Positions 1 through 12,229 of a stretch of 45,217 nt of DNA are shown one piece after another. The notes beneath the pieces were generated by a model. That model saw nothing but the letters and a program-made list of their open reading frames with translations. It had not been told where the DNA came from and did no database searches. A program made the translations under genes and the position numbers. Each line of letters begins with the position of its first letter. Positions within the stretch are counted from its first letter, which is position 1. This DNA is from Penium margaritaceum (taxonomy: Eukaryota; Streptophyta; Zygnematophyceae; Desmidiales; Peniaceae): assembly GCA_023375785.1 (NCBI GenBank), contig SZWC01000571.1, positions 30,124 through 75,340 on the forward strand, read 5' to 3'.

Positions 1-175
1 AACTCTGGCACAACTCTGGCACAACTCTGGAACAACTCTGGCACAAGTATGGCACAACTCTGCCACAACTCTGGCACAACTCTGGAACAACTCTGGCACA
101 ACTCTGGCACAACTCTGGCACAACTCTGGCACAACTCTGGCACAACTCTGGCACAACTCTGGCACAACTCTGGCA

Positions 176-2070
176 CGACTCTGGCACAACTCTGGCACAA
201 CTCTGGCATAACTCTAGCACAACTCTGGCACATCTGTGGCACAACTCTGGCACAAGTCGAGCACAACCCTGGCACAACTCTGGCACAACCCTGGCACAAC
301 TCTGGCACAACTCTGGCACAAGTCTGGCAAAACTATGGGACAACTCTGGCACAACTCTGGCACGACTCTGGCACAACTCTGGCACAACTCTGGCATAACT
401 CTAGCACAACTCTGGCACATCTGTGGCACAACTCTGGCACAAGTCGAGCACAACCCTGGCACAACTCTGGCACAACCCTGGCACAACTCTGGCACAACTC
501 TGGCACAAGTCTGGCAAAACTATGGGACAACTCTGGCACAACTCTGGCACGACTCTGGCACAACTCTGGCACAACTCTGGCATAACTCTAGCACAACTCT
601 GGCACATCTGTGGCACAACTCTGGCACAAGTCGAGCACAACCCTGGCACAACTCTGGCACAACCCTGGCACAACTCTGGCACAACTCTGGCACAAGTCTG
701 GCAAAACTATGGGACAACTCTGGCACAACTCTGGCACGACTCTGGCACAACTCTGGCACAACTCTGGCATAACTCTAGCACAACTCTGGCACATCTGTGG
801 CACAACTCTGGCACAAGTCGAGCACAACCCTGGCACAACTCTGGCACAACCCTGGCACAACTCTGGCACAACTCTGGCACAAGTCTGGCAAAACTATGGG
901 ACAACTCTGGCACAACTCTGGCACGACTCTGGCACAACTCTGGCACAACTCTGGCATAACTCTAGCACAACTCTGGCACATCTGTGGCACAACTCTGGCA
1001 CAAGTCGAGCACAACCCTGGCACAACTCTGGCACAACCCTGGCACAACTCTGGCACAACTCTGGCACAAGTCTGGCAAAACTATGGGACAACTCTGGCAC
1101 AACTCTGGCACGACTCTGGCACAACTCTGGCACAACTCTGGCATAACTCTAGCACAACTCTGGCACATCTGTGGCACAACTCTGGCACAAGTCGAGCACA
1201 ACCCTGGCACAACTCTGGCACAACCCTGGCACAACTCTGGCACAACTCTGGCACAAGTCTGGCAAAACTATGGGACAACTCTGGCACAACTCTGGCACGA
1301 CTCTGGCACAACTCTGGCACAACTCTGGCATAACTCTAGCACAACTCTGGCACATCTGTGGCACAACTCTGGCACAAGTCGAGCACAACCCTGGCACAAC
1401 TCTGGCACAACCCTGGCACAACTCTGGCACAACTCTGGCACAAGTCTGGCAAAACTATGGGACAACTCTGGCACAACTCTGGCACGACTCTGGCACAACT
1501 CTGGCACAACTCTGGCATAACTCTAGCACAACTCTGGCACATCTGTGGCACAACTCTGGCACAAGTCGAGCACAACCCTGGCACAACTCTGGCACAACCC
1601 TGGCACAACTCTGGCACAACTCTGGCACAAGTCTGGCAAAACTATGGGACAACTCTGGCACAACTCTGGCACGACTCTGGCACAACTCTGGCACAACTCT
1701 GGCATAACTCTAGCACAACTCTGGCACATCTGTGGCACAACTCTGGCACAAGTCGAGCACAACCCTGGCACAACTCTGGCACAACCCTGGCACAACTCTG
1801 GCACAACTCTGGCACAAGTCTGGCAAAACTATGGGACAACTCTGGCACAACTCTGGCACGACTCTGGCACAACTCTGGCACAACTCTGGCATAACTCTAG
1901 CACAACTCTGGCACATCTGTGGCACAACTCTGGCACAAGTCGAGCACAACCCTGGCACAACTCTGGCACAACCCTGGCACAACTCTGGCACAACTCTGGC
2001 ACAAGTCTGGCAAAACTATGGGACAACTCTGGCACAACTCTGGCACGACTCTGGCACAACTCTGGCACAA
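176..2070. repeat. 187-bp higher-order repeat (17 x 11 bp), ten copies
   Basis: The marker variant AAGTCGAGCACAACCC recurs at 254, 441, 628, 815, 1002, 1189, 1376, 1563, 1750 and 1937, exactly 187 bp apart. Between markers the copies look identical by eye, including the linked variants CATAACTCTAG, CACATCTGTGG and AAAACTATGGGAC. The identity implies very recent amplification or homogenisation, or an assembler walking the same reads repeatedly. No gene is present. Confidence 0.95.
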
Positions 2071-2469
2071 CTCTGGCACAACTCCGGCACAACTCCGGCA
2101 CAACTCTGGCTCAACTCTGGCACAAATCTGGCACAACTCTGGCACAACTCTGGCACAACTCTGGCACAACTCTGGCACAACTCTGGCACAACTCTAGAAA
2201 AACTCTGGCACAACTCTGGCACAACTCTGGCACAACTCAGGCACAAGTCTGGCAACACTATGGGACAACTCTGGCACAACTCTGGCACGACTCTGGCACA
2301 ACTCTTGCACAACTCTGGCACAACTCTGGCACAAATCTTGCACAACTCTGGCACAACTCTGGCCCAACTATGGTACAACTCTGGCACAACTATGGCACAA
2401 CTATGGCACAACTCTGGAACAACTCTGAAACAACTCTGGTACAACTGTGACACAACTGTGGCACAACTG

Positions 2470-2807
2470 TGGCACAACTCTGGCACAACTCTAGCTCAAC
2501 TTTGGCACAACTCTGGAACAACTTCAACACAACTCTGAAACAACTCTGGCACTACTCTGGCAAAACTCAAGAACAACTCTGGCCAAACTCTGGCACCACT
2601 CTGGCACAACTCTCGCACAAATGTGGGACAAGTCTGGCACAACTCTGGCTTAACTCTGGCACAACTCTGGCACAACTCTAGCTCAACTTTGGCACAACTC
2701 TGGAACAACTTCAACACAACTCTGAAACAACTCTGGCACTACTCTGGCAAAACTCAAGCACAACTCTGGCCAAACTCTGGCACCACTCTGGCACAACTCT
2801 CGCACAA
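2470..2807. repeat. Two diverged 187-bp-spaced copies within the 11-bp array
   Basis: A block carrying CTAGCTCAACTTTGG, AACTTCAACAC and CACTACTCTGGC occurs at about 2491 and again at 2678, an offset of 187 bp. That equals the period of the upstream ten-copy array, but the block contents differ. The two copies differ at a few positions (for example CAAGAAC versus CAAGCAC), so this duplication is older than the homogeneous array. Confidence 0.85.
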
Positions 2808-2849
2808 CTCTGGCACAACTCTGGCACAATGCTGGCACAACTCTGGCAC

Positions 2850-3975
2850 GACTCTGGCACTACTCTGGCAAAACTCTGGCACAACTCTGGCACAACTCTG
2901 GGACAACTCTGGCACAACTCTGGCACGACTCTGGCACTACTCTGGCAAAACTCTGGCACAACTCTGGCACAACTCTGGGACAACTCTGGCACAACTCTGG
3001 CACGACTCTGGCACTACTCTGGCAAAACTCTGGCACAACTCTGGCACAACTCTGGGACAACTCTGGCACAACTCTGGCACGACTCTGGCACTACTCTGGC
3101 AAAACTCTGGCACAACTCTGGCACAACTCTGGGACAACTCTGGCACAACTCTGGCACGACTCTGGCACTACTCTGGCAAAACTCTGGCACAACTCTGGCA
3201 CAACTCTGGGACAACTCTGGCACAACTCTGGCACGACTCTGGCACTACTCTGGCAAAACTCTGGCACAACTCTGGCACAACTCTGGGACAACTCTGGCAC
3301 AACTCTGGCACGACTCTGGCACTACTCTGGCAAAACTCTGGCACAACTCTGGCACAACTCTGGGACAACTCTGGCACAACTCTGGCACGACTCTGGCACT
3401 ACTCTGGCAAAACTCTGGCACAACTCTGGCACAACTCTGGGACAACTCTGGCACAACTCTGGCACGACTCTGGCACTACTCTGGCAAAACTCTGGCACAA
3501 CTCTGGCACAACTCTGGGACAACTCTGGCACAACTCTGGCACGACTCTGGCACTACTCTGGCAAAACTCTGGCACAACTCTGGCACAACTCTGGGACAAC
3601 TCTGGCACAACTCTGGCACGACTCTGGCACTACTCTGGCAAAACTCTGGCACAACTCTGGCACAACTCTGGGACAACTCTGGCACAACTCTGGCACGACT
3701 CTGGCACTACTCTGGCAAAACTCTGGCACAACTCTGGCACAACTCTGGGACAACTCTGGCACAACTCTGGCACGACTCTGGCACTACTCTGGCAAAACTC
3801 TGGCACAACTCTGGCACAACTCTGGGACAACTCTGGCACAACTCTGGCACGACTCTGGCACTACTCTGGCAAAACTCTGGCACAACTCTGGCACAACTCT
3901 GGGACAACTCTGGCACAACTCTGGCACGACTCTGGCACTACTCTGGCAAAACTCTGGCACAACTCTGGCACAACT
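2850..3975. repeat. 77-bp higher-order repeat (7 x 11 bp), fifteen copies
   Basis: The marker CACTACTCTGGCAAAACT recurs every 77 bp from 2858 to 3936, fifteen times. Each unit also carries one CACGACTCTGG and one GGGACAACTCTGG variant at fixed positions. Copies look identical by eye. The seed variant is already present once at ~2742 in the neighbouring diverged block, which suggests local amplification of seven adjacent units. Confidence 0.95.
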
Positions 3976-5139
3976 CTGGTACAACTCTGGCACAACTCTG
4001 GCACAACTCTGGCACAAGTATGGCACAAGTATGGCACAACTCTGGCACAACTCTGGCACAACTCTGGCACAACTCTGGCACAACTCTGGCACAAAACGGG
4101 CACAACGCTGGAAAATCTCTGGCACAACCCTGGCACAACCATGGCACAACTTTGGCACAATTCTGGCACAACTCTGGAAAAATTCTGAAACAACTCTGGC
4201 ACAACTCTGGCACAACTCTGGCACAACTCTGGCTCAACTCTGGCACATCTGTGGCACAACTCTGGCACAAATCTGGCACAAATCTGGCACAACTCTGGCA
4301 CAACTCTAGAACATCTCTGGCACAACTCTGGCAAAACTCTGGCAGAACTATGGCACAACACTGGCACAACTCCAGCACAACTCTGGCACAACTCTGGTAC
4401 AATTCTGGCAGAACTCTGGTACAACTCTGGCATAACTCTGGCACAACTCTGGCACATCTGTGGCACAACTCTGGCACAACTCTGGCACAACTCTTGCACA
4501 ACTCTGGCACAACCCTGGGACAACTCTGGCACAGCTCTGGCACAACTCTGGCACAACTCTGGCACAAAGCTGGCACAACTATGGCCCAACTCTGGTACGA
4601 ATCTGGCACAACTCCGGGAAAAATCTGGCACAACTCTGGCACAACTCTGGCACAACCCTGGCCCAACTCTGGTACAACTCGGGCACAACTCGGGCACACG
4701 TCTGGCACAACTCTAGAAAAACTCTGGCAAAACTCTGGCACAACTCTGGCACAACTATGGCACAACTGTGGAAAAAATCTGGCACAACTCTGGAACAACT
4801 CTGGCACAACTCTGGAACAACTCTGGCACAACTCTGGCACAACTCTAGCACAACTTTGGAACAACTCTGGAAGAACTTCGGCACAACTCTGAAACAACTC
4901 TGGCACTAATCTGGCACAACTCAAGAACAACTCTGGCACAACTCTGGAAACCACTCTGGCACAACTATGGCAAAAATATGGCACAAGTCTGGAAAAACTC
5001 TGGCTTAAATCTGGCACAACTCTGCCACAATTCTGGCACAACACTGGCACAATTCTGGCACAACTCTGGAACAACTCTGGCACAACTCTGGCACAACTGC
5101 GGCACAACTCTGGCTCAACTCTGGCACAACTCTGGCACA

Positions 5140-5400
5140 ACTCTGGCAAAACTCTGGCACAACTCTGGCACAACTCTGGCACAACTCTGGCACAACTCAG
5201 GCACACCTCTGGCACAATTATGGTACAACTCTGGCACAACTCTGGCACAACTCTGGCACAACTCTGGCACAACTCTGGCAAAACTCTGGCACAACTCTGG
5301 CACAACTCTGGCACAACTCTGGCACAACTCAGGCACACCTCTGGCACAATTATGGTACAACTCTGGCACAACTCTGGCACGACTCTGGCACAACTCTGGA
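5140..5400. repeat. 132-bp tandem duplication (12 x 11 bp)
   Basis: A block with the linked variants CAGGCACACCTCTGG and CACAATTATGGTACAAC occurs with CACACCT at 5202 and again at 5334, an offset of 132 bp. It is a two-copy duplication within the 11-bp array. Confidence 0.85.
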
Positions 5401-6299
5401 ACAACTCTTGCACAACTCTGGCACAACTCTGGCACAACTATGGAACAACTCTGGCACAACCCTGGCACAACTCTCGCACAACTCTGGCCCAACTCTGGCA
5501 CAACTCTGGCACAACTCTGGCACAAGTCTGGCACAACTCTAGAAAAACTCTGGCACAACTCTGGAACAACTCAGGCACAACTCTGGCACATCTCTGGCAA
5601 AACTCTGGCACAACTGTGGCACAACTCTAGCACAACTATTGCACAACTGTGGAACAAATCTGGCACAACTCTGGAACAACTCTTGCACAACTCTGGAACA
5701 ACTCTGGCACAACTCTGGAACAACTCTGGCACAACTTTGGCACAAATATGGCACAAGTCTGGAAAAACTCTGGCTTAAATCTTGCACAACTCTGCCACAA
5801 TTCTGGCACAACTCTGGCACAACTCTGGCACAACTCTGGAACAACTCTGGCACAACTCTGGCACAACTCTGGCACAACTCTGGCACAACTCTGGCACAAC
5901 TCTGGCACAACTCTGGCACAACTCTGGCACAACTCTGGCACAACTCTGGCACAACTCTGGCACAACTCTGGCACATCTCTGGAACAACTCTGGCACAAAT
6001 CTGGCACAACTCTGGAACAACTCTGAAAAAACTCTTGTACAACTCTGAAATAACTCTTGCACAACTCTGGCACAACTCTTGCACAACTCTAGCACAACTG
6101 TGGCACAACTCTGGCACAACTTCGGCACAACTCGGAAAAAACTATGGCACTACTCTGGCACAACTCAAGAACAACTTTGGCACAACTCTGGCACCACTCT
6201 GGCACAACTCTGGCACAACTCTGGCACAACTCTGGCACAACTCCGGCACAAATGTGGCACAACCCAGGCACAAATTTCGCAACACTCTGGCACAAGTCC

Positions 6300-6520
6300 G
6301 GCACAACTCTTGCACAACTCTGGCACAACTCTGGCACACCTCTGGCACAAAAGCACAACTATGGCACATCTCTGGAAAAACTCTGGCACAACTTTGGCAC
6401 AGCTCAGGCACAACTCTTGCACAACTCTGGCACACCTCTGGCACAAAAGCACAACTATGGCACATCTCTGGAAAAACTCTGGCACAACTTTGGCACAGCT
6501 CAGGCACAACTCTTGCACAT
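6300..6520. repeat. 96-bp tandem duplication containing a short unit
   Basis: The block CACACCTCTGGCACAAAAGC...CACAGCTCAGGC occurs with CACACC at 6335 and 6431. The 96-bp offset is not a multiple of 11, because each copy carries a shortened GCACAAAA unit. It lies just before the change to the 20-bp satellite. Confidence 0.8.
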
Positions 6521-6545
6521 TTCTGGGACAACTGGGGCAAGCCCA
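6515..6545. other. Direct junction between the 11-bp and 20-bp satellites
   Basis: The last recognisable 11-bp units (CTCTTGCACATTTCTGGG) run into ACAACTGGGGCAAGCCCAAGACA with no unique spacer. ACAACT is common to both units, so the exact breakpoint is ambiguous over several bases. Confidence 0.85.
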
Positions 6546-9500
6546 AGACAACTGGAACGAGGCCAAGACAACTGGAGAAAGCCCAAGACAACTGGAGCAA
6601 GCCCAAGACAAAAGGAGCAAGCCAAAGACAACAGGAGAAAGCTCAAAACAACTGGAAAAAGCAGAAGACAACTGGATAAAGCCCAAGTCAACTGGAGCAA
6701 GCCCAAGACAACTTGAGCAATCCCAAGAAAACTGGAGCAGGGCCAAGACAACTGGGGAAAACCCAAGACAACTGGAGCAAGGCCAGGACAACTGGAACAA
6801 GCCCAAGACAACTGGAGCAAGCCCAAGACAAGTGGAGCAAGCAGAAGACGACTGGAGCAAGCCCAAGACAACTTAAACAAGCCCAAGACAACTGGAGCAA
6901 GCCCAAGACAGCTGGAGCAAGCCCAAGACAACTGGAGCAAGCCCAAGACAACTTGAGCAAGGCCAAGACAACTGGAGCAAGCTTAAGGCAACTGGAGCAA
7001 GGCCAAGACAACTTGAGCTAGGCCAAGACAACTGGAGCAAGGCCAAAACAACTAGAGCAACTTCAAGTCAACTGGAGCGAGGTTAAGAAAACTGGAGCAA
7101 GGCCAAGACAACTGGAGCAGGCCAAGGTCAACTGGAGCAAGGCCAAGACAACTGGAGCAAGCCAAAGACAACTGGAGAAAGCGCAAGACAACAGGAGTAA
7201 GTCCATGACAACTCAAGCAAGTCCAAGACAACTAGAGCAAGGCCAAGACAACTGAAGGAAGATCAAGACAACTGGAGCAAGCCCAAGACAACTGGAGCAA
7301 GCCTAAGACAACTGGAGCAAGGCCCAGAGAACTGGAGCAAGTCCTAGACTACTCGAGGAAGCCCAAGACAACTGGAGCAAGGCCAAGACAACTGTTGCAT
7401 GGCCAAGACTACCAAAGCAAGGCCAAGGGAACTGGAGCAAAACCAAGACAACTGGAGCAAGGCCAAGACAACTGGATTAAGCCTAAGAAAACTGGAGCAG
7501 GTCCAAGAGAACAGGAGCAAGTCAGAGACAACTGGAGCAAGCTCAAAACAACTGGAGCAAGGCCAAGAAAACTTGAGCAAGTCCAAGACAACTGGAGCAA
7601 GCCCAAGACAAATGGAGCAAGGCGTAGACAACTGGAGCAAGCCCAAGACAACTGGAGCAAGGCCAAGACAACTAAAGCAAGCCGAAGACAATTGGAGCAA
7701 GTCCAAGACAACTGGAGCAAGCCGAAGACAAATGGAATATGCCCGAGATAACTGGAGCAAACTTTAGACAACTGGAGCAAGCCCAAGACAACTGGAGCAA
7801 GACCAAGGCAACAGGAGCAAGGCGAACCCATCTGGAGCAAGGCCAAGACAAGTGGATCAAGGCCAAGACAACTGGAGCAAGCCCTAGACAACTTGAGCAA
7901 GGCCAAGGCAACTGGAGCAAGTCCAAGACAACTGGAGCAAGCGCAGGACAACTGGAGTAGGGCCAAGACAAGTGGAGAAAGCCCAAGACAAGTGGAGAAA
8001 GCCCAAGACAACTGGAGCAAGTCCAAGACAACTGGGGCAGGGCCAAGACAACTGGAGCAAGGCCAAGATAACTTGAGCCAGGCCAAGAAAACTGGAGCAA
8101 GGCCAAAACAACTTGAGCAAGGCCAAGACAGCTGGAGCAATCTCAACACAACTGGAGCAAGCCCAAGACACCTGGAGCAAGGCCAAGTCAACAGGAGCAA
8201 GGCCAAGAGAACTGGAGCAAGACCAAGAAAACTGGAGCAAGGCCAAGACAACTTGAGCAAGGCCAAGACAAATGGAGAAAGGGCAAGAAAACTGGAGCAA
8301 GGACAAGACAAATGGAGCAAGTCCAAGACAACTGGAGCGAGGCCAAGGCAACTGGAGGAAGCCCAAGACAACTGGAGCAAGCCCACGACAACAGGCGGAA
8401 GCCCAAGACAACTGGAGCAAGACCAAGACAACTGGAGAAAGGCCAAGACAACTGGAAAAATTCCAAGAGAAACTTGAGCAAACCCAATACAACTGGAGCA
8501 AGGCGTAGACAACTGGAGCAAGCCCAAGACAATTCCATTAAGGCAAAGACAAATGGAGCAAGCCCAAGAGAACTGGAGCAAGTTCAAGACATCTTGACCA
8601 AGCCAAAGACAACTGGAGCAAGCCCAAGGCAACTGGAGCAAGGCCAATACAACTGGAGCAAGGCCAAGACAACTTGAGCAATTCCAAGACAACTGGAGCA
8701 AGCCCAAGCAACTTGAGCACGCCCAAGACAACTGGTGCAAAGCCAGGATAACTGGAGCAAGCCCAAGACAACTGGAGCAAGACCAAGAAAACTGGAGCAA
8801 GGCCAAGACAACTAGAGCAAGGCCAAGCCAACTAGAGCAAGCCGAAGATAACTGGAGCAAGCCCAAGACAACTAAAGAAAGGCCAAGACAATTGGAGCAA
8901 GCTTAAGACAACCGGAGTAAGGCCAAGACAACTGGAGCAAACCTAAGACAACTGGAGCAAGGCAAAGACAACTGGAGTAAGCTCAACGCAACTGGAGCAA
9001 GGCTAAGAAAACTGGAGCAAGGTCAAGACAATTCGAGAAATGCCAAGACAAATGGGGCAAGCTCAAGACAACTGGAGCGTGGACAAGACAACTGGAGCAA
9101 GCCCAAGACAACTAGAGCAAGCCCAAGACAACAGGAGCAAGCCCAAGACAACAGGAGGAAGCTCAAGACAACTAGAATAAGCCCAAGACAACTGGAGCAA
9201 GCACAAGAAAACTGGAGCAAGCCCAAGACAACTGGAGCTAGCCCAAGACAACTTGAGTAAGCCCAAGACAGCTTGAGCAAGCCCAAGACAACTGGAGCAA
9301 GGCCAAGACAACTGGACCAAGCCCAAAACAACTGGAGCAAGGCCAAGACCACTGGAGCAAGCCCGAGACAACTGGAGCAAGACCAAGACAACTGGAAGAA
9401 GCCCAAGACAACTGGAGCATACCCAAGACAATTGGAGCAAGCCCAAGACATCTCGAGCAAGGCCAAGGCAACTGGAGCAAAGCCAAGACAACTGGAGCTA

Positions 9501-11713
9501 GGCCAAGACAACTGGAGCAAGGCCAAAACAACCAGGGCAAGCCCAAGACAACTGTGGAAATGCCAAGACAACTGGAGTAAGGCCAAGGAAACTGGAGCAG
9601 GCCAAGGAAAACTGGACCAAGACCAAGACAACTTGAGCAAGCCAATGACAACTGGAGAAAGCCCAAGACAACAGGAGAAGTCCAAGACAACTCGAGCAAG
9701 GCCAAGATAGCTGGAACAAGCCCAAGATAACTGGAGCAAGTCCATGTGAACTAGAGCAAGTCCAAGAAAACTAGAGCAAGGCCAAGACAACTGAAGGAAG
9801 CCCAAGACAACTGGAGCAACCCAAGACAACTGGAGTAAGGCCAAGACAACTGGAGCAAGGCAAAGACAACCGGAGCAAGCCAAAGGCAATTGGAGCAAGG
9901 CCAGGACAATCGGAGCAGGCCCAAGACAACTAGAGAAAGGCCAAGAGCACTGGAGCAAGGCCAAAAAAACTCGAGCAAGGCCAAGACAACTTGGGCAAAG
10001 CCAAGGGAACTGGAGCAAACCCAAGACAACTGGAGCGAGGCCAAGACAACTGGAGTACGCCATAAATAACAGGAGCAGGCCCAAGACAACAGGAGCAAGC
10101 CCGAGACAACCGGAGCAAGCCCAAAACAACTAGAGCAAGGCCAGGAAGATTGGAGCAAGTTCAAGACAACTTGAGCAAGCCCAAGAGAACTGGAGCACGG
10201 CGTAGACAACGGGAGCAAGCCCAAGACAACTGGAGCAAGGCCAAGAAAACTGGAGCAAACCAACTAAAGCAAGCCAAAGATAACTGGAGCACGGCCAAGA
10301 CATCTGGATCAAGGCCAAGACAACTGAAGCAAGGCCAAGACAACTGGACCAAGCCCAAGATAACAGGAGCAAATCTAAGACAACTAGAGCAAGTCCATGA
10401 CAACTAGAGCAATGCCAAGACAACTGGAGGAAGCCCAACACAACTGGAGCAATCCCAAAACAATTGGAGCAAGCCTAAGACAACTGGGGCAAGGCGCACA
10501 CAATTGGAGCAAGTTCAAGACAAGTCGAGCAAGCCTAAGACAACTGGAGCAAGGCCTAGACAACTGGAGCAAGCCCAAGACAACTGGAGAAAGGCCAAGA
10601 CAACTGGAGCAAGGCCAAGACAACTGGAGTAAGCCAAAGACGACCAGAGCAAGGCCAAGACATTTGGAGCAGGCCCAAGACAACTGGAGCAAGGTCAAGA
10701 CAACTGGAGCAAGGCCAATAAAACTGGAGCAAGGCCAAGACAACTTGAGAAGGACCAAGGAAACTGGAGCAAACCCAAGACAACTGGAGCAAGGCCAAGA
10801 CAACTGGAGTAAGCCCAAAAGAACTGGAGCAGCCCCAAGACAACAGGAGCAAGCCGGAGACAACTGGAGCAAGCCCAAAACAACTGGAGCAAGGCCAAGA
10901 AAACTTGAGCAAGTCCAAGACAACTGGAGCAAGCCCAAGACCACTGGAGCAAGGCGTAGACAACTCGAGCAAGCCCAAGACAACTGGAACAAGGCCAAGA
11001 AAACTAAAGCAAGCATAAGACAACTGGAGCAAATCCAAGACAACTGGAGCAAGCCCAAGATAACTGGAGTAAGCCCAAGTTAACTGGAGCAAGCTTTAGA
11101 CAACTGGAGCAATCCCAAGAAAACTGGGGCAAGACCAAGGCAACTGGAGCAAGCCCAAGATAACTGGAGTAAGCCCAAGTTAACTGGAGCAAGCTTTAGA
11201 CAACTGGAGCAATCCCAAGAAAACTGGGGCAAGACCAAGGCAACTGGAGCAAGGCCAAGACAACTTAAGCAAGGCCAAGACAACTGGATCAAGGCCAAGA
11301 AAACTGGAGCAAGCCCAAGACAACTGGAGCAAGCCCAAGACAACTGGAGCAAGGCCAAGAGAACTGGAGCAAGCCTAGGACAACTGGAGCAAGGCCAAGA
11401 CAACTTAAGCAAGGCCAAGACAACTGGATCAAGGCCAAGAAAACTGGAGCAAGCCCAAGACAACTGGAGCAAGCCCAAGACAACTGGAGCAAGGCCAAGA
11501 GAACTGGAGCAAGCCTAGGACAACTGGAGCAAGGCCAAGGCAACTGGAGCAAGCCCAAGACAAGTGGAGAAAGCAAGAGACAAGTGGAGCAAGTCCAAGA
11601 CGACTGGAGCAAGGCCAAGACAACTGGAGCAAGGCCAAGACAACTAAAGAAAGGCCAAGATAACTGGATCAAGGCCAAGACAACTGGAGCAAGCCCAAGA
11701 CAACTGGAGCAAG
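6526..11713. repeat. 20-bp minisatellite array, left block
   Basis: Tandem copies of a 20-bp unit, GCAAGNCCAAGACAACTGGA, where the sixth base is mostly C or G. Units differ by roughly one or two substitutions, but length and register are kept over long runs, with only a few fractional shifts (near 8461, 8700 and 9680). The plus strand is T-poor (1 T per consensus unit). Because 20 is coprime to 3 and the unit lacks stops, the plus strand reads a cyclic ASPRQLEQAQDNWSKPKTTG and the minus strand a cyclic LLQLSWACSSCLGLAPVVLG in all frames. The ORFs here (for example 7409-8866 minus) are by-products. A 100-bp block at ~11060-11150 is repeated at ~11160-11250, and a 120-bp block recurs at ~11265/11385. 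No gene is seen. Confidence 0.96.
11709..11713. repeat. Copia target-site duplication, left copy (GCAAG)
   Basis: GCAAG immediately precedes the TGTTG start of the LTR and recurs directly after the CAACA end at 17404-17408. GCAAG is itself part of the 20-bp unit, so the match is weaker evidence than in unique DNA. The 5-bp size and the TG...CA termini fit LTR-retrotransposon integration. Confidence 0.85.
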
Positions 11714-11763
11714 TGTTGACATGGTGTGCCCCTTGCCATGAGTGCCGTTCATTGTACTTCCTG

Positions 11764-11789
11764 GTTCGACCACTGAGGAGTGGTCGAAC
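11764..11789. other. Perfect hairpin in LTR, 10-bp arms
   Basis: GTTCGACCAC (11764-11773), loop TGAGGA, then its exact reverse complement GTGGTCGAAC (11780-11789). It lies ~50 bp inside the LTR start. Function unknown; it could be an RNA structure in U3 or a protein-binding palindrome. Confidence 0.8.
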
Positions 11790-11923
11790 ACCTGATCTGA
11801 CTTTAGATGTGGATTCCTTGGATGTTTCCATGCAGGATCGAGCTTTGAATCACTCGATTTGAGTGAGTATTCAGAAAGTTAGCCTAGCCCGAAAAACGGG
11901 TATTGGGTGGGTGGAATCTGGTA

Positions 11924-11941
11924 CCCGCCATTGGTGGCGGG
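11924..11941. other. Perfect hairpin in LTR, 7-bp arms
   Basis: CCCGCCA (11924-11930), loop TTGG, TGGCGGG (11935-11941). A shorter one, CCCG-AAAAA-CGGG, lies just upstream at 11888-11900. Function unknown. Confidence 0.75.
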
Positions 11942-12066
11942 ATATTCCACAACCAGGGATCCGAGTTCATTCCTTATGGCCTCCAAATGCACCCGGGGCA
12001 TGAATGAGGTGACCATAAGGACCTCCTTGACCAGGATGAACTTCTCCTTGACTTCTGGGCGAGGAA

Positions 12067-12098
12067 AGGCGCTTCGACGGGTCATCGTCGAAGCGCCT
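12067..12098. other. Perfect hairpin in LTR, 13-bp arms
   Basis: AGGCGCTTCGACG (12067-12079), loop GGTCAT, and the exact reverse complement CGTCGAAGCGCCT (12086-12098). It is repeated after the gap at 13113-13144. In the 3' LTR the sequence starts inside the left arm of this same hairpin, right after the single N at 17038. Confidence 0.85.
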
Positions 12099-12223
12099 CC
12101 CGTTGCCTAGAGTGCAAGACCAGGTGGGCGGCTCCACCAAGGGTTACTTTGACGGCCGTAGCAGGGGCTCTACTGCTCCGTTTTGGGCGTGCTTGGATGC
12201 GTTGGAAAGCTTAGATCACAGGC

Positions 12224-12229
12224 TATAAG
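12224..12229 (+). promoter_or_regulatory. Candidate LTR TATA box
   Basis: TATAAG occurs in GGCTATAAGAATCTG, and again at 13270 after the gap and in the 3' LTR (GGCTATAAGGATC). Its conservation and position within the LTR make it the best TATA candidate. No transcription start can be read from sequence alone. Confidence 0.4.

Larger units (their letters stand above)
1..6525. repeat. 11-bp minisatellite array
   Basis: The whole stretch is tandem copies of an 11-bp unit, CAACTCTGGCA in one register, running in from beyond the left edge. Common variants are CACGACTCTGG, CATAACTCTAG, GGACAACTCTGG and CTCTGGAACAA. Eleven is coprime to 3 and the consensus has no stop on either strand. The plus strand therefore reads a cyclic WHNSGTTLAQL peptide in every frame, and the minus strand reads a cyclic VPELCQSCARV. 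Long apparent ORFs (for example 2829-4892) follow from this. I see no start context, intron signal or non-repetitive domain, so I call it non-coding satellite. Sub-arrays are listed separately; outside them the units diverge individually. Confidence 0.97.

Noticed and set aside
176..3975. Regular repeats as a CRISPR array
   Set aside because: There are no unique spacers between repeats; the blocks are contiguous multiples of the 11-bp unit. No cas genes are present and the setting is eukaryotic.
2829..4892. 687-residue open frame of WHNSGTTLAQL repeats as a structural protein
   Set aside because: The frame is a by-product of a stop-free 11-bp unit. The same peptide is open in other frames, with no non-repeat domain, signal peptide or gene-like boundary.
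1..6525. Telomeric repeat
   Set aside because: The unit is 11 bp and lacks the G-rich strand pattern of TTTAGGG-type repeats. It is interstitial and passes into another satellite.
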